Below, piece after piece: positions 50,438 through 59,827 of a stretch of DNA of 64,000 nucleotides. The stretch's first letter is position 1; each line of letters starts with the position of its first letter. The notes beneath the pieces are model-generated. The model had not been told where the DNA came from, searched no databases, and saw only the letters and a list, made by a program, of their open reading frames with translations. The position numbers and the translations under genes were made by a program. Location of the stretch: assembly GCA_963976795.1 (NCBI GenBank), contig CAXBLT010000006.1, positions 1 to 64,000 of the forward strand. Reading direction: 5' to 3'. The stretch is from UBA7359 sp963976795 (GTDB lineage Bacteria > Pseudomonadota > Gammaproteobacteria > Eutrophobiales > Eutrophobiaceae).

Positions 50438-51787
50438 ATGAGTAATTACAACTACGACTTATTTGTCATTGGCGCTGGTTCCGGTGGCGTGCGTGCGGCC
50501 CGAATGTCAGCGTCCTATGGTGCAAGAGTAGCTATAGCAGAAGATCGTTATCTTGGTGGGACCTGTGTCAACGTAGGTTGTGTGCCTAAAAAACTATTCG
50601 TCTATGCTTCGCATGTATCAGAAGAAATACATAATGCCAAAGGTTTCGGCTGGGAGATTAACCATACGACATTTGACTGGTCAACGTTGATAAAGAATAA
50701 AAATACTGAAATACAACGGCTAAACGGTGTTTATAAGAACCTGCTTGACAATGCTGGTGTAGAAACTATAAACGGTCGGGCAACGATTGTAGACGCTCAC
50801 ACTGTTGAAATTGATGGTAAACATTATACCGCTGAAAAACTATTAATCGCCACTGGCGGTTGGCCAAGCGTGCCTGACATCCCTGGCAAGGAACACATTA
50901 TTTCATCAAACGAGGCCTTCTTTCTTGATTCTCTTCCGGAAAAGATCATTATTGTTGGTGGTGGTTATATCGCTGTGGAATTTGCTGGTATTTTCAATGG
51001 TTTAGGGGTGGAAACCACTTTGCTCTATCGCGGCCCGCTGTTCTTACGTGGGTTTGATCAAGATCTGCGATTCATGCTTGCAGAAGAAATGCAAAAGAAA
51101 GGGATTAAAATCAAATTCAATGCAAATATAAGCAAAATTGATAAAACAAACGATAATTTAATTGCCACACTTGATGACGATACACAACTTGATGCCGGGC
51201 AGATTATGTATGCCACAGGCCGTAAACCGATGACAGACAATCTGGGGCTGGAGCAAGTTGGTATCGAACTAGATGAAAAAAAGGCTATTAAGGTCAACAC
51301 TGATTACCAAACTAATGTGTCCTCTATCTATGCTATTGGTGATGTTACGGATCGTATAAACCTGACCCCTGTCGCATTAGCAGAAGGCATGGTGTTAGCC
51401 AAACGATTTTTTGCTAATGAGCAAAAGTCTGTTGATTATTCTGATATCCCTACTTGTGTTTTTAGTCAACCCAACCTGGGCACGGTTGGCTTAACTGAAG
51501 AAGAAGCCAGAGAAAAATACAGCGATATAGATATCTATAAATCAAAGTTCACCCCGATGAAATACTCGCTATCAGATAATGATGAAAAAACAATCATGAA
51601 GATGATTGTCGACAAGGAAACTGATCGAGTTGTTGGTGTGCACATGCTCGGTCCAGATGCAGGTGAGATTATTCAAGGTATTGGCATTGCCATGAAAGCT
51701 GGTGCAAGTAAACGAGATTTTGATTCAACAATAGGGGTTCACCCAACAGCGGCTGAAGAGTTCGTCACTATGCGTGAACCCGTTTAA
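50438..51787 (+). CDS. gor: Glutathione reductase
   Basis: 449 residues with FAD-binding GAGSGGVRAAR, redox cysteines Cys43/Cys48 in GGTCVNVGCVPKK, NADPH-binding GGGYIAVEFAG and the C-terminal catalytic HPTAAEEFVTMR. It regenerates GSH from GSSG using NADPH in the cytoplasm. Together with three GST-like proteins in this window it indicates glutathione-based redox. Confidence 0.95.
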   Translation: MSNYNYDLFVIGAGSGGVRAARMSASYGARVAIAEDRYLGGTCVNVGCVPKKLFVYASHVSEEIHNAKGFGWEINHTTFDWSTLIKNKNTEIQRLNGVYKNLLDNAGVETINGRATIVDAHTVEIDGKHYTAEKLLIATGGWPSVPDIPGKEHIISSNEAFFLDSLPEKIIIVGGGYIAVEFAGIFNGLGVETTLLYRGPLFLRGFDQDLRFMLAEEMQKKGIKIKFNANISKIDKTNDNLIATLDDDTQLDAGQIMYATGRKPMTDNLGLEQVGIELDEKKAIKVNTDYQTNVSSIYAIGDVTDRINLTPVALAEGMVLAKRFFANEQKSVDYSDIPTCVFSQPNLGTVGLTEEEAREKYSDIDIYKSKFTPMKYSLSDNDEKTIMKMIVDKETDRVVGVHMLGPDAGEIIQGIGIAMKAGASKRDFDSTIGVHPTAAEEFVTMREPV

Positions 51788-51853
51788 AATAAAAATCAAA
51801 GTTTAATCTTGTACTTGTATACCAATAACCTTTTTAATAAAAAAATGTAACCC

Positions 51854-52177
51854 TTATTTTTTAATTAAAACGCCCTCACTAAAAATGCTATTGCATTCTT
51901 CACATTGATATTTTGTGGGTTTGCATTGGAGGGTTATTTTTTCTGTCAACTCCTCAGCATTACACAGAGGGCAAACTGCTTTTATCTTTTTATACACTAG
52001 TCCTGTCAATTTCATACTCAAAAAATAAGTACCAAGTAATGCGCTTATTACTCCCATTAGAGTATTGAAATAAAAACCAAGACCCAGGCCAACTGCTATC
52101 GAAGTTAAATATATAAAAAGTAGATATCGCATTCTACGACTTTGAGCTGTTTCCAGGTTCTGAAAATAACGTGTCAT
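51854..52177 (-). CDS. Small membrane protein with C-terminal zinc ribbon
   Basis: 107 residues: two hydrophobic helices (about 19-37 and 39-57), then a cytoplasmic zinc-ribbon-like tail with CPLC and CEEC cysteine pairs. No family recognised. It ends 35 bp before the darP stop on the same strand. Confidence 0.65.
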   Translation of the reverse strand: MTRYFQNLETAQSRRMRYLLFIYLTSIAVGLGLGFYFNTLMGVISALLGTYFLSMKLTGLVYKKIKAVCPLCNAEELTEKITLQCKPTKYQCEECNSIFSEGVLIKK

Positions 52178-52212
52178 AATATGATTATTTTGCTTTACAG
52201 CGTCTCACTAAT

Positions 52213-52719
52213 CTACTGTAACTCGGACAAGTATTTAAACAACAGTCTGCTTGACTTAGATGGCTTATCTAGCGCCTGTTCTTTCTTTGCATTCCGAGTC
52301 AATTGCCCAACATACTGTCGTTCAAACTTATCAAACTTCAATGCCAGCTCATCAATCAAGGTTTGATCACCTTGTAATAGCCGGTCTCTCCATTCTTCAA
52401 GAGCATGAAACCTGTCCACTTTATCCTTATGGGGTTGCTGTAATTTCTCTAATGCTTTGCGAATGGAGGCTTCATCTTCGTTCGGCATTAAATTACCTAT
52501 GTACTTAGATTGACGACTCAGAGCCCCATGCTTCATAGTTTTTGCTACCAGGATTGCCTCCCTAAGCTTCTCTGACACAGGAATATTCAGAAGTTGCTTA
52601 TCTGGTAATTGAATAAGTTGTTTACCTAATACCTGCAACTCATGTAACTCTCGCTTTATCTGGGACTTGCTTTTCGGCTGTTCATAGTCATCTTGTTTCG
52701 AGTTATTCAATTCATCCAT
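52213..52719 (-). CDS. darP: DarP/YjgA, large-subunit ribosome assembly factor
   Basis: About 168 residues, the usual DarP (DUF615) length, with SKSQIKRELHELQVLGKQLIQLPDKQL, REAILVAKTMKHGALSRQSKYIGNLM and RWRDRL-like EEWRDRLLQGD. The protein binds 50S precursors late in assembly. I use the ATG at 52719, preceded by AGAGAC at good spacing; the frame extends further up but without family-like sequence. Confidence 0.9.
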   Translation of the reverse strand: MDELNNSKQDDYEQPKSKSQIKRELHELQVLGKQLIQLPDKQLLNIPVSEKLREAILVAKTMKHGALSRQSKYIGNLMPNEDEASIRKALEKLQQPHKDKVDRFHALEEWRDRLLQGDQTLIDELALKFDKFERQYVGQLTRNAKKEQALDKPSKSSRLLFKYLSELQ

Positions 52720-53204
52720 AATTACGTCTCTTTGCATTACCGCTAAGGTTGTCATTAAAGGGTTTGAGTTCGGCAAGTACCAATACGCTAATAATTTTGT
52801 CCCTAACAAATTATTTATTCAAACCATTCCATATAAAATTTAATTAGAACAGTCTGATGATAACTTCAGGATTCGTGATGTAAATGGATGTGTAGCCGTA
52901 ATTTTGCTAAATATTATTGCGCTATTCAATTTCATGATCATTGCAAACATTACGTCTCAGACGAGACTAAAAATGCATACGCGAAGATAACCGCCCGTAT
53001 CCCTAGAGGGCAGTTATTCTCTTCCTAATCACTATCTTATCTATGCCGTCGATTAGCGTATTAATGTATGTAATAAATTATAAAAACCGGACGTTATATT
53101 CGTATGTTTGATTGCTATGAGTACTCTGCTTGTCTCCATATGAGTAGCAGTAACACCTGTCTAATTTAATACTTACTCCCTCTAATTCCAGATCTATTTA
53201 CCTT
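52720..53204. other. Intergenic region with an imperfect hairpin
   Basis: About 485 bp without a supportable gene. It contains a hairpin at 52987-53017 (ATAACCGCCC / GGGCAGTTAT, one mismatch) enclosing a small CCCTAGAGGG palindrome. No T tract follows. The rest is AT-rich with no repeat of elements elsewhere in the window. Confidence 0.5.
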
Positions 53205-53873
53205 TTAAGCTATCTGAGAACCATCGGGCATATGTGTCGCTTTACTTTTAGAAACGCTTTCTCTTTCTTGTAATTCATCGTACCAACGCTTTACATGAGG
53301 TGCGCTTTCAGGGATCTCCATTTCCATTGCATGCCCCATATCAACGACGCATACCGTCGTAATATCAGCCACAGAAAAACTATCTCCTGCTACATACTTG
53401 TTTTCTGCAAGTTGGTCATTAAATTTATTATAAAAACTCGCCACACGTTTTTGACCTCGGTCAATTAACTCTGGAATTTGAGGAATTGGCTCTTTATAGC
53501 CAGGCATACCTCTATCAACTAAAGCAGGATGAGAATTACGTAAAATTTCAGCGTGAGCAGTCATACCTCCATCATAGGCACGACGTTCCCAAGCACTTAT
53601 CATCGCCTTTTCCAACGCAGTCGTACCCATTAAGGGAGGATCCGGATACAGTGTTTCGAAATAGTGCCAAATTGCTAATCCCTCACCGATCTGCGTACCA
53701 TCATCCAGTTCCAGCATGGGCACCATCTGATGCGCATACTGATTACGAAAGTCGTCTTTTAAAATAATATCTGGTGTTATGCATTCCTCTCGTTCTATCT
53801 CTATACCCTTTTCAAAAAGGTACATCCTCACTCGTCGGCAATTCGGTGCAAAATCCCATTCATATAATTTCAT
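53205..53873 (-). CDS. Glutathione S-transferase family protein
   Basis: About 222 residues; N-terminal YEWDFAPNCRRVRMYL and QMVPMLELDDGTQIGEGLAIWHYFE give the thioredoxin-like half, and VAGDSFSVADITTVCVVD the helical half. ATG 53873 is supported by GGGGTG upstream. It resembles stress-inducible GSTs of proteobacteria; substrate unknown. No operon partners. Confidence 0.87.
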   Translation of the reverse strand: MKLYEWDFAPNCRRVRMYLFEKGIEIEREECITPDIILKDDFRNQYAHQMVPMLELDDGTQIGEGLAIWHYFETLYPDPPLMGTTALEKAMISAWERRAYDGGMTAHAEILRNSHPALVDRGMPGYKEPIPQIPELIDRGQKRVASFYNKFNDQLAENKYVAGDSFSVADITTVCVVDMGHAMEMEIPESAPHVKRWYDELQERESVSKSKATHMPDGSQIA

Positions 53874-53961
53874 AAACACCCCATCTTTATGTGTGCCAGA
53901 CAAACAGTCTGTACCGACCAGTCTACACTAAAATAGTCTATATCAAAATTTTTAAAAATGA

Positions 53962-54777
53962 CTACTCGCTGAAAGAGACCGACTTAGTAAAACGAACGAT
54001 CCATTCATCTACCATTTTTTGCGAAAGTACTATTTGTGATGCCGTCATTTTTTGTTCAATTTTAGCTTTTTGTATAACAGATCGACTAAATCCCTTTTTT
54101 GATGAAAGAGTAAACCATTTATGCGCTTCTATAACGTCTTGTTCAATGCCCAGGCCTTCATAACGCATAACACCGACATTGTATTGTGCCTTTGCATTAC
54201 CCTGCTCTGCTGAGACCTTATACCAGTAGAACGCTTGCGCGTGATCTTGCGCCACACCTTGTCCCGCGTGGTACATAAAGGCAATATTAGCCTGTGCATC
54301 AGCATCTCCTTGTTCAGCTGCTTTTTTATACCAGTAAGCCGCTAGCGGGTAATTTTTCTGAACACCGCGTTCTTTTTTATACATAAATCCAAGGTTAAAT
54401 TGAGCCTCGACATCGCCCTGCTCAGCGGCTTTTTTATACCAACCTGATGCCGCTACATAATCTTGTGGCACTCCATGCCCCTGAACGTACATTGCAGCAA
54501 GCGTAGTTTGCGCGGTAACGAGTCCTTGTTCGGCTAGTTCTGCATACAAGGTAAATGCTTGTTGGTAATCTTGTGGCGTGCCTATTCCATTATAATGCAT
54601 ATAAGCAATATTATTCTGAGCGACAACATTCCCTTGTGTTGCCAACTTCTCATATAAGATAAATGCAGTTACTACATCGTTACGCTCATATGCCTCCTTG
54701 GCATCTGACAACTCTCCAGAGAAAACGAATAAGGGATATACTAGTAACGATAAAAACAGTATGTGTTTTAAAAACAT
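53962..54777 (-). CDS. Secreted Sel1-repeat protein
   Basis: 271 residues: signal peptide (to about VFS|GEL), then six Sel1 repeats with AQ.NIA.MYHxG.G..QDY patterns and a KWFTLSSKKG cap. Same design as the other Sel1 proteins in the window. It precedes, on the same strand, the GST gene 88 bp away. Confidence 0.88.
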   Translation of the reverse strand: MFLKHILFLSLLVYPLFVFSGELSDAKEAYERNDVVTAFILYEKLATQGNVVAQNNIAYMHYNGIGTPQDYQQAFTLYAELAEQGLVTAQTTLAAMYVQGHGVPQDYVAASGWYKKAAEQGDVEAQFNLGFMYKKERGVQKNYPLAAYWYKKAAEQGDADAQANIAFMYHAGQGVAQDHAQAFYWYKVSAEQGNAKAQYNVGVMRYEGLGIEQDVIEAHKWFTLSSKKGFSRSVIQKAKIEQKMTASQIVLSQKMVDEWIVRFTKSVSFSE

Positions 54778-54824
54778 AACTATTAAATTTTAGAGTAAGT
54801 TTTGAATTTTTAAGCTAGTCAGGA

Positions 54825-55166
54825 TTATTGTTTTTCAATTTCACATTGCTCGATAAAGGCATTGTATTCTTGAATAATTTTATTAGCCAAATCTTTTCTT
54901 GATTTACATTGGACTAATTCTTTTGATCGATAGCCAAAATCTATCCTTACTCTATCGCAACCAAAGTCTTTCTTAGTCGCATGAAAAACTCTTTTTAAAT
55001 CGCTTGGACACAATCTCGAACTTATAACAGCATCTAATTTATACACCTTTTCTAGCATCGAACCATCTAATTCATTTGCTACAGCAGTCACGCTAACCAG
55101 TAAGGTAGTTACTAAAAATATCACTTTAACTATCAGTAGGTTTTGCAAGAAGATCATATTTAGCAT
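54825..55166 (-). CDS. Hypothetical secreted protein
   Basis: 113 residues with a long signal sequence (to about VTAVA|NEL) and three or four cysteines (RLCPSD, FGCDRV, VQCKSR, EQCEIE) that could make two disulfides. No family recognised. A second ATG three codons in would give a more typical signal. It lies upstream of the Sel1 gene on the same strand. Confidence 0.6.
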   Translation of the reverse strand: MLNMIFLQNLLIVKVIFLVTTLLVSVTAVANELDGSMLEKVYKLDAVISSRLCPSDLKRVFHATKKDFGCDRVRIDFGYRSKELVQCKSRKDLANKIIQEYNAFIEQCEIEKQ

Positions 55167-55192
55167 TACTCTGATTTAAAAAATATATTTAT

Positions 55193-55332
55193 GGCACTCC
55201 CGTTGACCGCATCGCTCTATGCAATTCCTGCTCACTAACACCAAGGTGCTTTGCAGCATTTCTGAAATTTGGGCGGGCCACCGTTGTAAAGAGAGATAAA
55301 TATTTTATTTGTTGGCTTGTCCATTTGTATCA
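55193..55332 (-). pseudogene. Possible gene remnant downstream of yejF
   Basis: An open frame without a start encodes TVARPNFRNAAKHLGVSEQE and continues LHRAMRSTGVP to a stop. It looks like the end of a small domain. A GAGGTGA ribosome site and ATG in another frame lie just upstream, suggesting a frameshifted small gene. Weak evidence. Confidence 0.3.
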
Positions 55333-55344
55333 CCTCAAGCTTGT

Positions 55345-56985
55345 TTAGTCAGTGCCCGCCTTTTCAACTCTTGGTACTGCTGATAATAATTCTTTAGTGT
55401 ATTCATTTTGTGGAGACATCAAGACCTGTTCAACACCACCCTGTTCTACGATTTTCCCCTGAAACATAACTGCTACGGTATGCGCTATGTATTCGACAAC
55501 ACTAATATTGTGCGTAATAAATAAATAACCAAGTTGATATTCTTTTTGTAGTTTTCTCAATAACGCCAAAATCTGCGCTTGAACAGAAACATCCAGTGCA
55601 CTAGTAGGTTCATCACATATAATAAGTTTTGGTTTAACTGCTAACGCACGTGCAATACAAATGCGCTGTCGTTGCCCTCCGGAGAATTCATGTGGGTAGC
55701 GCAATTGATGTTCCGGCAATAATCCCACCTGCTCTAGTAACTCCACAGTCATTTGATCGCGTTGTTGGCGTGTTTCGCCTATCCCTTGTGCAAGCATGCC
55801 TTCTTGAATAATGTCCTTAATCATCATTCTGGGGTTCATCGATGAATAAGGATCCTGAAATACAACCTGCATCTCTGAACGTTTCTGCCTTAGTGCAGCA
55901 GCACTCAAACTACTTAAGTCTGTATCTTGGTATAATACTTCCCCTGCGGTTGTCTGCAATAAACGTAAGATGCCTTTTCCCATAGTCGTCTTACCCGAAC
56001 CGGATTCACCGACTACGGCTAGTGTTTCTCCCGCATGTAGTTTTAATGTAACTCCATCTACAGCACGAACATGTCCTACAATACGCTTAAAGACGCCCTC
56101 CTTTATCGGATAATGCACTTTAAGGTTATTTACTTTCAATAAACAGTGTTCATCGGTTCCTTCAAATCCACTCGTATCAGATTCAGTTTGACGTTTTTCC
56201 CAACTAGGTATGGCATCAAATAATTGTAAGGTATAAGGGTGTTCAGGTTTAGAAAATAGACTTGCCTTGTCTTTTGCTTCAACGATCTCACCAGCACGCA
56301 TTACCGCAACATGATCTGCCATTTGTGACGTTACACCCAAATCATGTGTAATAAATAAAATGGCCATGCCGGTCTCTTTCTGTAACTTACGCAAGAGCAT
56401 TAATACCTGAGCTTGAATAGTCACATCTAATGCCGTTGTCGGTTCATCTGCAATTAATAGATCGGGCTCACCTGCTAACGCCATCGCAATCATGATACGT
56501 TGCTTCATACCACCAGAAAACTGATGAGGATATTCATTGATACGTCTATCAGGCTCAGGAATCCCTACAGCATCTAGTAATTCAATACTCCGTTTAACAC
56601 ATTCCAGCTTAGACATCTTTTTATGTCGAAACAGCGTTTCGCTAATTTGTTGCCCTGCTGTCAACACAGGGTTTAATGATGATTGAGGTTCCTGAAAGAT
56701 CATCCCAATTTTTGCACCACGAATATCGCGCATTTTTCTTTCGGGCAATTCAAACAGGTTTTGTCCATCTAATATTACTTCGCCACTGACGATGTCTGCC
56801 GCTGAAGGCAATAATCGCATCACTGATAATGCTGTAATTGATTTACCACTACCCGATTCACCTAATAAAACAAAGGTTTCACCTCTATTAATTGTAAAAC
56901 TGACGTTATCAACAACATTGACCTCATCAGTACCAACACCGATTGAAGTTGTGAGCTGGTTAACCTTTAGTAGTGGCTCTACCAT
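55345..56985 (-). CDS. yejF: Peptide ABC transporter ATP-binding protein, YejF-like
   Basis: 546 residues with two complete ABC domains. Walker A GESGSGKS occurs in both halves (near 37 and 325), with signatures FSGGMKQRIMIA and FSGGQRQRICIA and Walker B LLIADEPTTALD and LIICDEPTSALD. Each half ends like an oligopeptide transporter ATPase. It powers the YejB/E-like permease genes upstream in the operon and follows yciA by 5 bp. Confidence 0.93.
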   Translation of the reverse strand: MVEPLLKVNQLTTSIGVGTDEVNVVDNVSFTINRGETFVLLGESGSGKSITALSVMRLLPSAADIVSGEVILDGQNLFELPERKMRDIRGAKIGMIFQEPQSSLNPVLTAGQQISETLFRHKKMSKLECVKRSIELLDAVGIPEPDRRINEYPHQFSGGMKQRIMIAMALAGEPDLLIADEPTTALDVTIQAQVLMLLRKLQKETGMAILFITHDLGVTSQMADHVAVMRAGEIVEAKDKASLFSKPEHPYTLQLFDAIPSWEKRQTESDTSGFEGTDEHCLLKVNNLKVHYPIKEGVFKRIVGHVRAVDGVTLKLHAGETLAVVGESGSGKTTMGKGILRLLQTTAGEVLYQDTDLSSLSAAALRQKRSEMQVVFQDPYSSMNPRMMIKDIIQEGMLAQGIGETRQQRDQMTVELLEQVGLLPEHQLRYPHEFSGGQRQRICIARALAVKPKLIICDEPTSALDVSVQAQILALLRKLQKEYQLGYLFITHNISVVEYIAHTVAVMFQGKIVEQGGVEQVLMSPQNEYTKELLSAVPRVEKAGTD

Positions 56986-56990
56986 TATTT

Positions 56991-57389
56991 TTATTTTTCC
57001 AAGTCAGGTAAAGGTCGCGGTTTTCGATTTTCGTCCAGTGCCACATAGGTTAACTCGGCCTCAGTTACTTTAACCGTTTGCTTGTTAGATGGATGGCGCT
57101 CGGCATACACCTCGACCTTGACAGTAATTGAAGTACGGCCGGTCTTGACTACTTCTGCATAGCAACTAATCAAATCACCTATGTAAACCGGTTCATGAAA
57201 CTCAATTGAATTCACAGCAACAGTTACTATTCTTCCCTTAGCTCTCTCTAATGCAGGCACAGCCCCTGCAACATCTATCTGTGACATAATCCAGCCACCA
57301 AAGATATTCCCTTCCGCATTCGCGTCCTTTGGCATAGCCGCAATCTTTATCGCTGGTAATTTATCAATAGGTAATATTGTGTTTATCAT
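56991..57389 (-). CDS. yciA: Acyl-CoA thioesterase, YciA-like
   Basis: 132 residues, a single hot-dog domain with AMPKDANAEGNIFGGWIMSQIDVAG and the catalytic Asp region, then VNSIEFHEPVYIGDLISCYAEV. YciA hydrolyses a broad range of acyl-CoAs to CoA and acids in the cytoplasm. It sits between yejE and yejF, an unusual place for a metabolic enzyme. A link to the transporter is not shown by sequence. Confidence 0.9.
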   Translation of the reverse strand: MINTILPIDKLPAIKIAAMPKDANAEGNIFGGWIMSQIDVAGAVPALERAKGRIVTVAVNSIEFHEPVYIGDLISCYAEVVKTGRTSITVKVEVYAERHPSNKQTVKVTEAELTYVALDENRKPRPLPDLEK

Positions 57390-57449
57390 GATGTTTTGTT
57401 GTTTATTATTACTTAATTTAATCGTGCATTATTAGTAGTAAAGATTTAT

Positions 57450-58847
57450 TTAATGACGGAGCCTAGGATCGAACGCATCACGCACCGCATCAGAAAATAG
57501 ATTGGCGGCGAGTACTAATACAAACATAAACACAAATGCTGCTGCAAGCGACCACCAGACTATCGGCTCTCGTGCCATTTCTAATCTCGCACCATTAATC
57601 ATATTGCCCCAGCTATTCATGCTTGGATCTACACCAATATTAATGTACGACAGTACAGCTTCAGCTAATACCAAGCCACTAAAATCAATTACAATAGAGA
57701 TCATAACGATATGCATCACATTAGGTAATAAATGTCGCAACATAATACCCAGATTACTAACACCAAAAGCCTGCGCGGCCTGGACATAGTCTATTTCACG
57801 TAGCTTTAGCGTTTCTGCTCTTAACAGTCGGCATAAACCAGTCCAACTGGTAATCCCTAAAATAATACATAGAAACAAAAGTCTAAGGTCTGCACGTTCT
57901 TCAATGCTATTAAAATCATCGGCATGATTACCTATATAGACCTGTAACAATAAGATAGAGGCGGCAATGAGTAATACGCCAGGAATAGAGTTCAAAGTGG
58001 TATACAGATATTGAATAACATCATCTATCCAGCCGCGAAAGTACCCAGCCATCAAGCCCATCATGATGGCAAAAGGCAGCATTACCAGGGTTGTCAACGT
58101 GCCAATAACAAGGCCTGTTCGAATACTCTTGATAGCTTGATAGAGCACATCTTGACCAACTTTATCGGTGCCAAACACATGGTAGTACTGAGCCAAATTA
58201 TAAACGATGGACAATAATATAATAATAAGACTCGCTGTGATCAGCATTGCGGTCCAGGCAACATAAAATTCATTTTTATAAACTTTATTCAATGCCTGCT
58301 TATATGCAATTTTATGCCCCTTACTCAGAATAAAAACAATTAAAGCCGATAAAAGCAGACTTATTACCAGACCATAAGCTAAACCGATACATATCTGTTT
58401 TATAATATCAGACATACTATCAGACTCTGGATCGTCAAGATGCGCCCCGCCGTACTTTAATCTGGCATAAGCTCTGCTTTGCCTTCCATCAGGCGAATCT
58501 ATCATTTCTTTAGCGAAAGCGTAGCTTGCTAAAGGAGCTGAATAAGTACGTTCTGTATTCTTAGACAAGTCCCCAAGCATGAGATCTAATAGACTAGATA
58601 CTTCTGTTGAATATACCGCGTCATTCGACTTTGTTGCTTCCAGTTTTGGGTGAAAATGTACTGAGTCGAGTAAACCGATAACAATATAGATGACAAGAAT
58701 AATTGCCGCTGACATCGCGAGTGGCCGACAGGCAACATTACTCCAAGGTGCACGTAGATGCTCATGTTGCCTTGCATAAAACATATAAGCAAAAACCATG
58801 AACATGAGTAAGAAAATAAAAACGTCAGTAATGAAGATAACCGGCAT
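57450..58847 (-). CDS. yejE: Peptide ABC transporter permease, YejE-like
   Basis: 465 residues, longer than a standard permease owing to an N-terminal extension with two hydrophobic segments and a periplasmic loop. The C-terminal half has the BPD transport domain: GLCRLLRAETLKLREIDYVQAAQAFGVSNLGIMLRHLLPNV is the EAA-type loop that contacts the ATPase. It starts 2 bp after the yejB stop. Confidence 0.9.
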   Translation of the reverse strand: MPVIFITDVFIFLLMFMVFAYMFYARQHEHLRAPWSNVACRPLAMSAAIILVIYIVIGLLDSVHFHPKLEATKSNDAVYSTEVSSLLDLMLGDLSKNTERTYSAPLASYAFAKEMIDSPDGRQSRAYARLKYGGAHLDDPESDSMSDIIKQICIGLAYGLVISLLLSALIVFILSKGHKIAYKQALNKVYKNEFYVAWTAMLITASLIIILLSIVYNLAQYYHVFGTDKVGQDVLYQAIKSIRTGLVIGTLTTLVMLPFAIMMGLMAGYFRGWIDDVIQYLYTTLNSIPGVLLIAASILLLQVYIGNHADDFNSIEERADLRLLFLCIILGITSWTGLCRLLRAETLKLREIDYVQAAQAFGVSNLGIMLRHLLPNVMHIVMISIVIDFSGLVLAEAVLSYINIGVDPSMNSWGNMINGARLEMAREPIVWWSLAAAFVFMFVLVLAANLFSDAVRDAFDPRLRH

Positions 58848-58849
58848 GA

Positions 58850-59827
58850 TTAATCCAACCTGACTCTGGGGTCAACTAAAGTGTAGGAAATATCCGTCAG
58901 GATTAAACCGATAATGTATAGCACGGAGCCTAGAAACACCATAGAACGAACTATAGCAAAGTCTTGTCGGTTAATGGCATCGATGGTATAGCTCCCTAAT
59001 CCGGGTATCGCAAAGAATGATTCCACAATCAAGCTACCAATAAACAAGCTGGGCAATATAACCACAACACCTGTCAATATCGGGATCAACCCATTCATAA
59101 GGACGTGTTGATATAATACGCGAGCCTCAGATAAGCCCTTGGCTTTTGCAGTCCGGACGTAATCCTTTCCCATCTCTTCGAGAAAGATAGTTCGATACCA
59201 GCGCGTACTTGAACCGATCCCTCCTATTAAGCCAACAAGTATTGGCAAAACGGTAAACTTTATTGCATTAAATCCAGTGTCATAACCTGATATCGGGACG
59301 AGATGAAGAAATTTTCCAATAAGATATTGTCCGCCAATAATATAAAACAAACTTGAAATCGACATCATGACAACACACAGTATGACACCGGAAATATCAA
59401 CGTAGCTCCCTCGAAAAAATGCGAGCATTAGACCAAAAGAAATATAGGTTAATAACCCCAATATCAAACTAGGGACAGTTATAGCAAGACTTGGCCACAT
59501 CCGCTGACTAATGTCATGGCCTATATCGCGACCACTATCAGAACGACCAAAATCAAACACAAATAACTTTACTGAGTTTTGAAAAAAAATTGTATCGCTT
59601 ATCTTTTCTAAAGATTCCGCATTGGCATTCCAGAGTATGGGTTTATCATAACCTCGCTCTTCTTTCCACTTAATGACTGCTGCTTCATCTACTCGTTTCA
59701 TTCCAAGTTGCATACGTGCCATATCATCAGGTGTATTAACAACAAAAAATAAAACGAAGGTAATGACATTTACCCCTATCAATATAGGAAAGGCATAGGC
59801 TACTCGTCGCAGAATATAACTAATCAT
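58850..59827 (-). CDS. yejB: Peptide ABC transporter permease, YejB-like
   Basis: 325 residues with an N-terminal helix, a periplasmic loop and about five further helices. The EAA loop is RTIFLEEMGKDYVRTAKAKGLSEARVLYQHVLMNGLIP. It overlaps the solute-binding gene by 4 bp (ATGA) and precedes yejE, forming the heterodimeric permease. Confidence 0.92.
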   Translation of the reverse strand: MISYILRRVAYAFPILIGVNVITFVLFFVVNTPDDMARMQLGMKRVDEAAVIKWKEERGYDKPILWNANAESLEKISDTIFFQNSVKLFVFDFGRSDSGRDIGHDISQRMWPSLAITVPSLILGLLTYISFGLMLAFFRGSYVDISGVILCVVMMSISSLFYIIGGQYLIGKFLHLVPISGYDTGFNAIKFTVLPILVGLIGGIGSSTRWYRTIFLEEMGKDYVRTAKAKGLSEARVLYQHVLMNGLIPILTGVVVILPSLFIGSLIVESFFAIPGLGSYTIDAINRQDFAIVRSMVFLGSVLYIIGLILTDISYTLVDPRVRLD

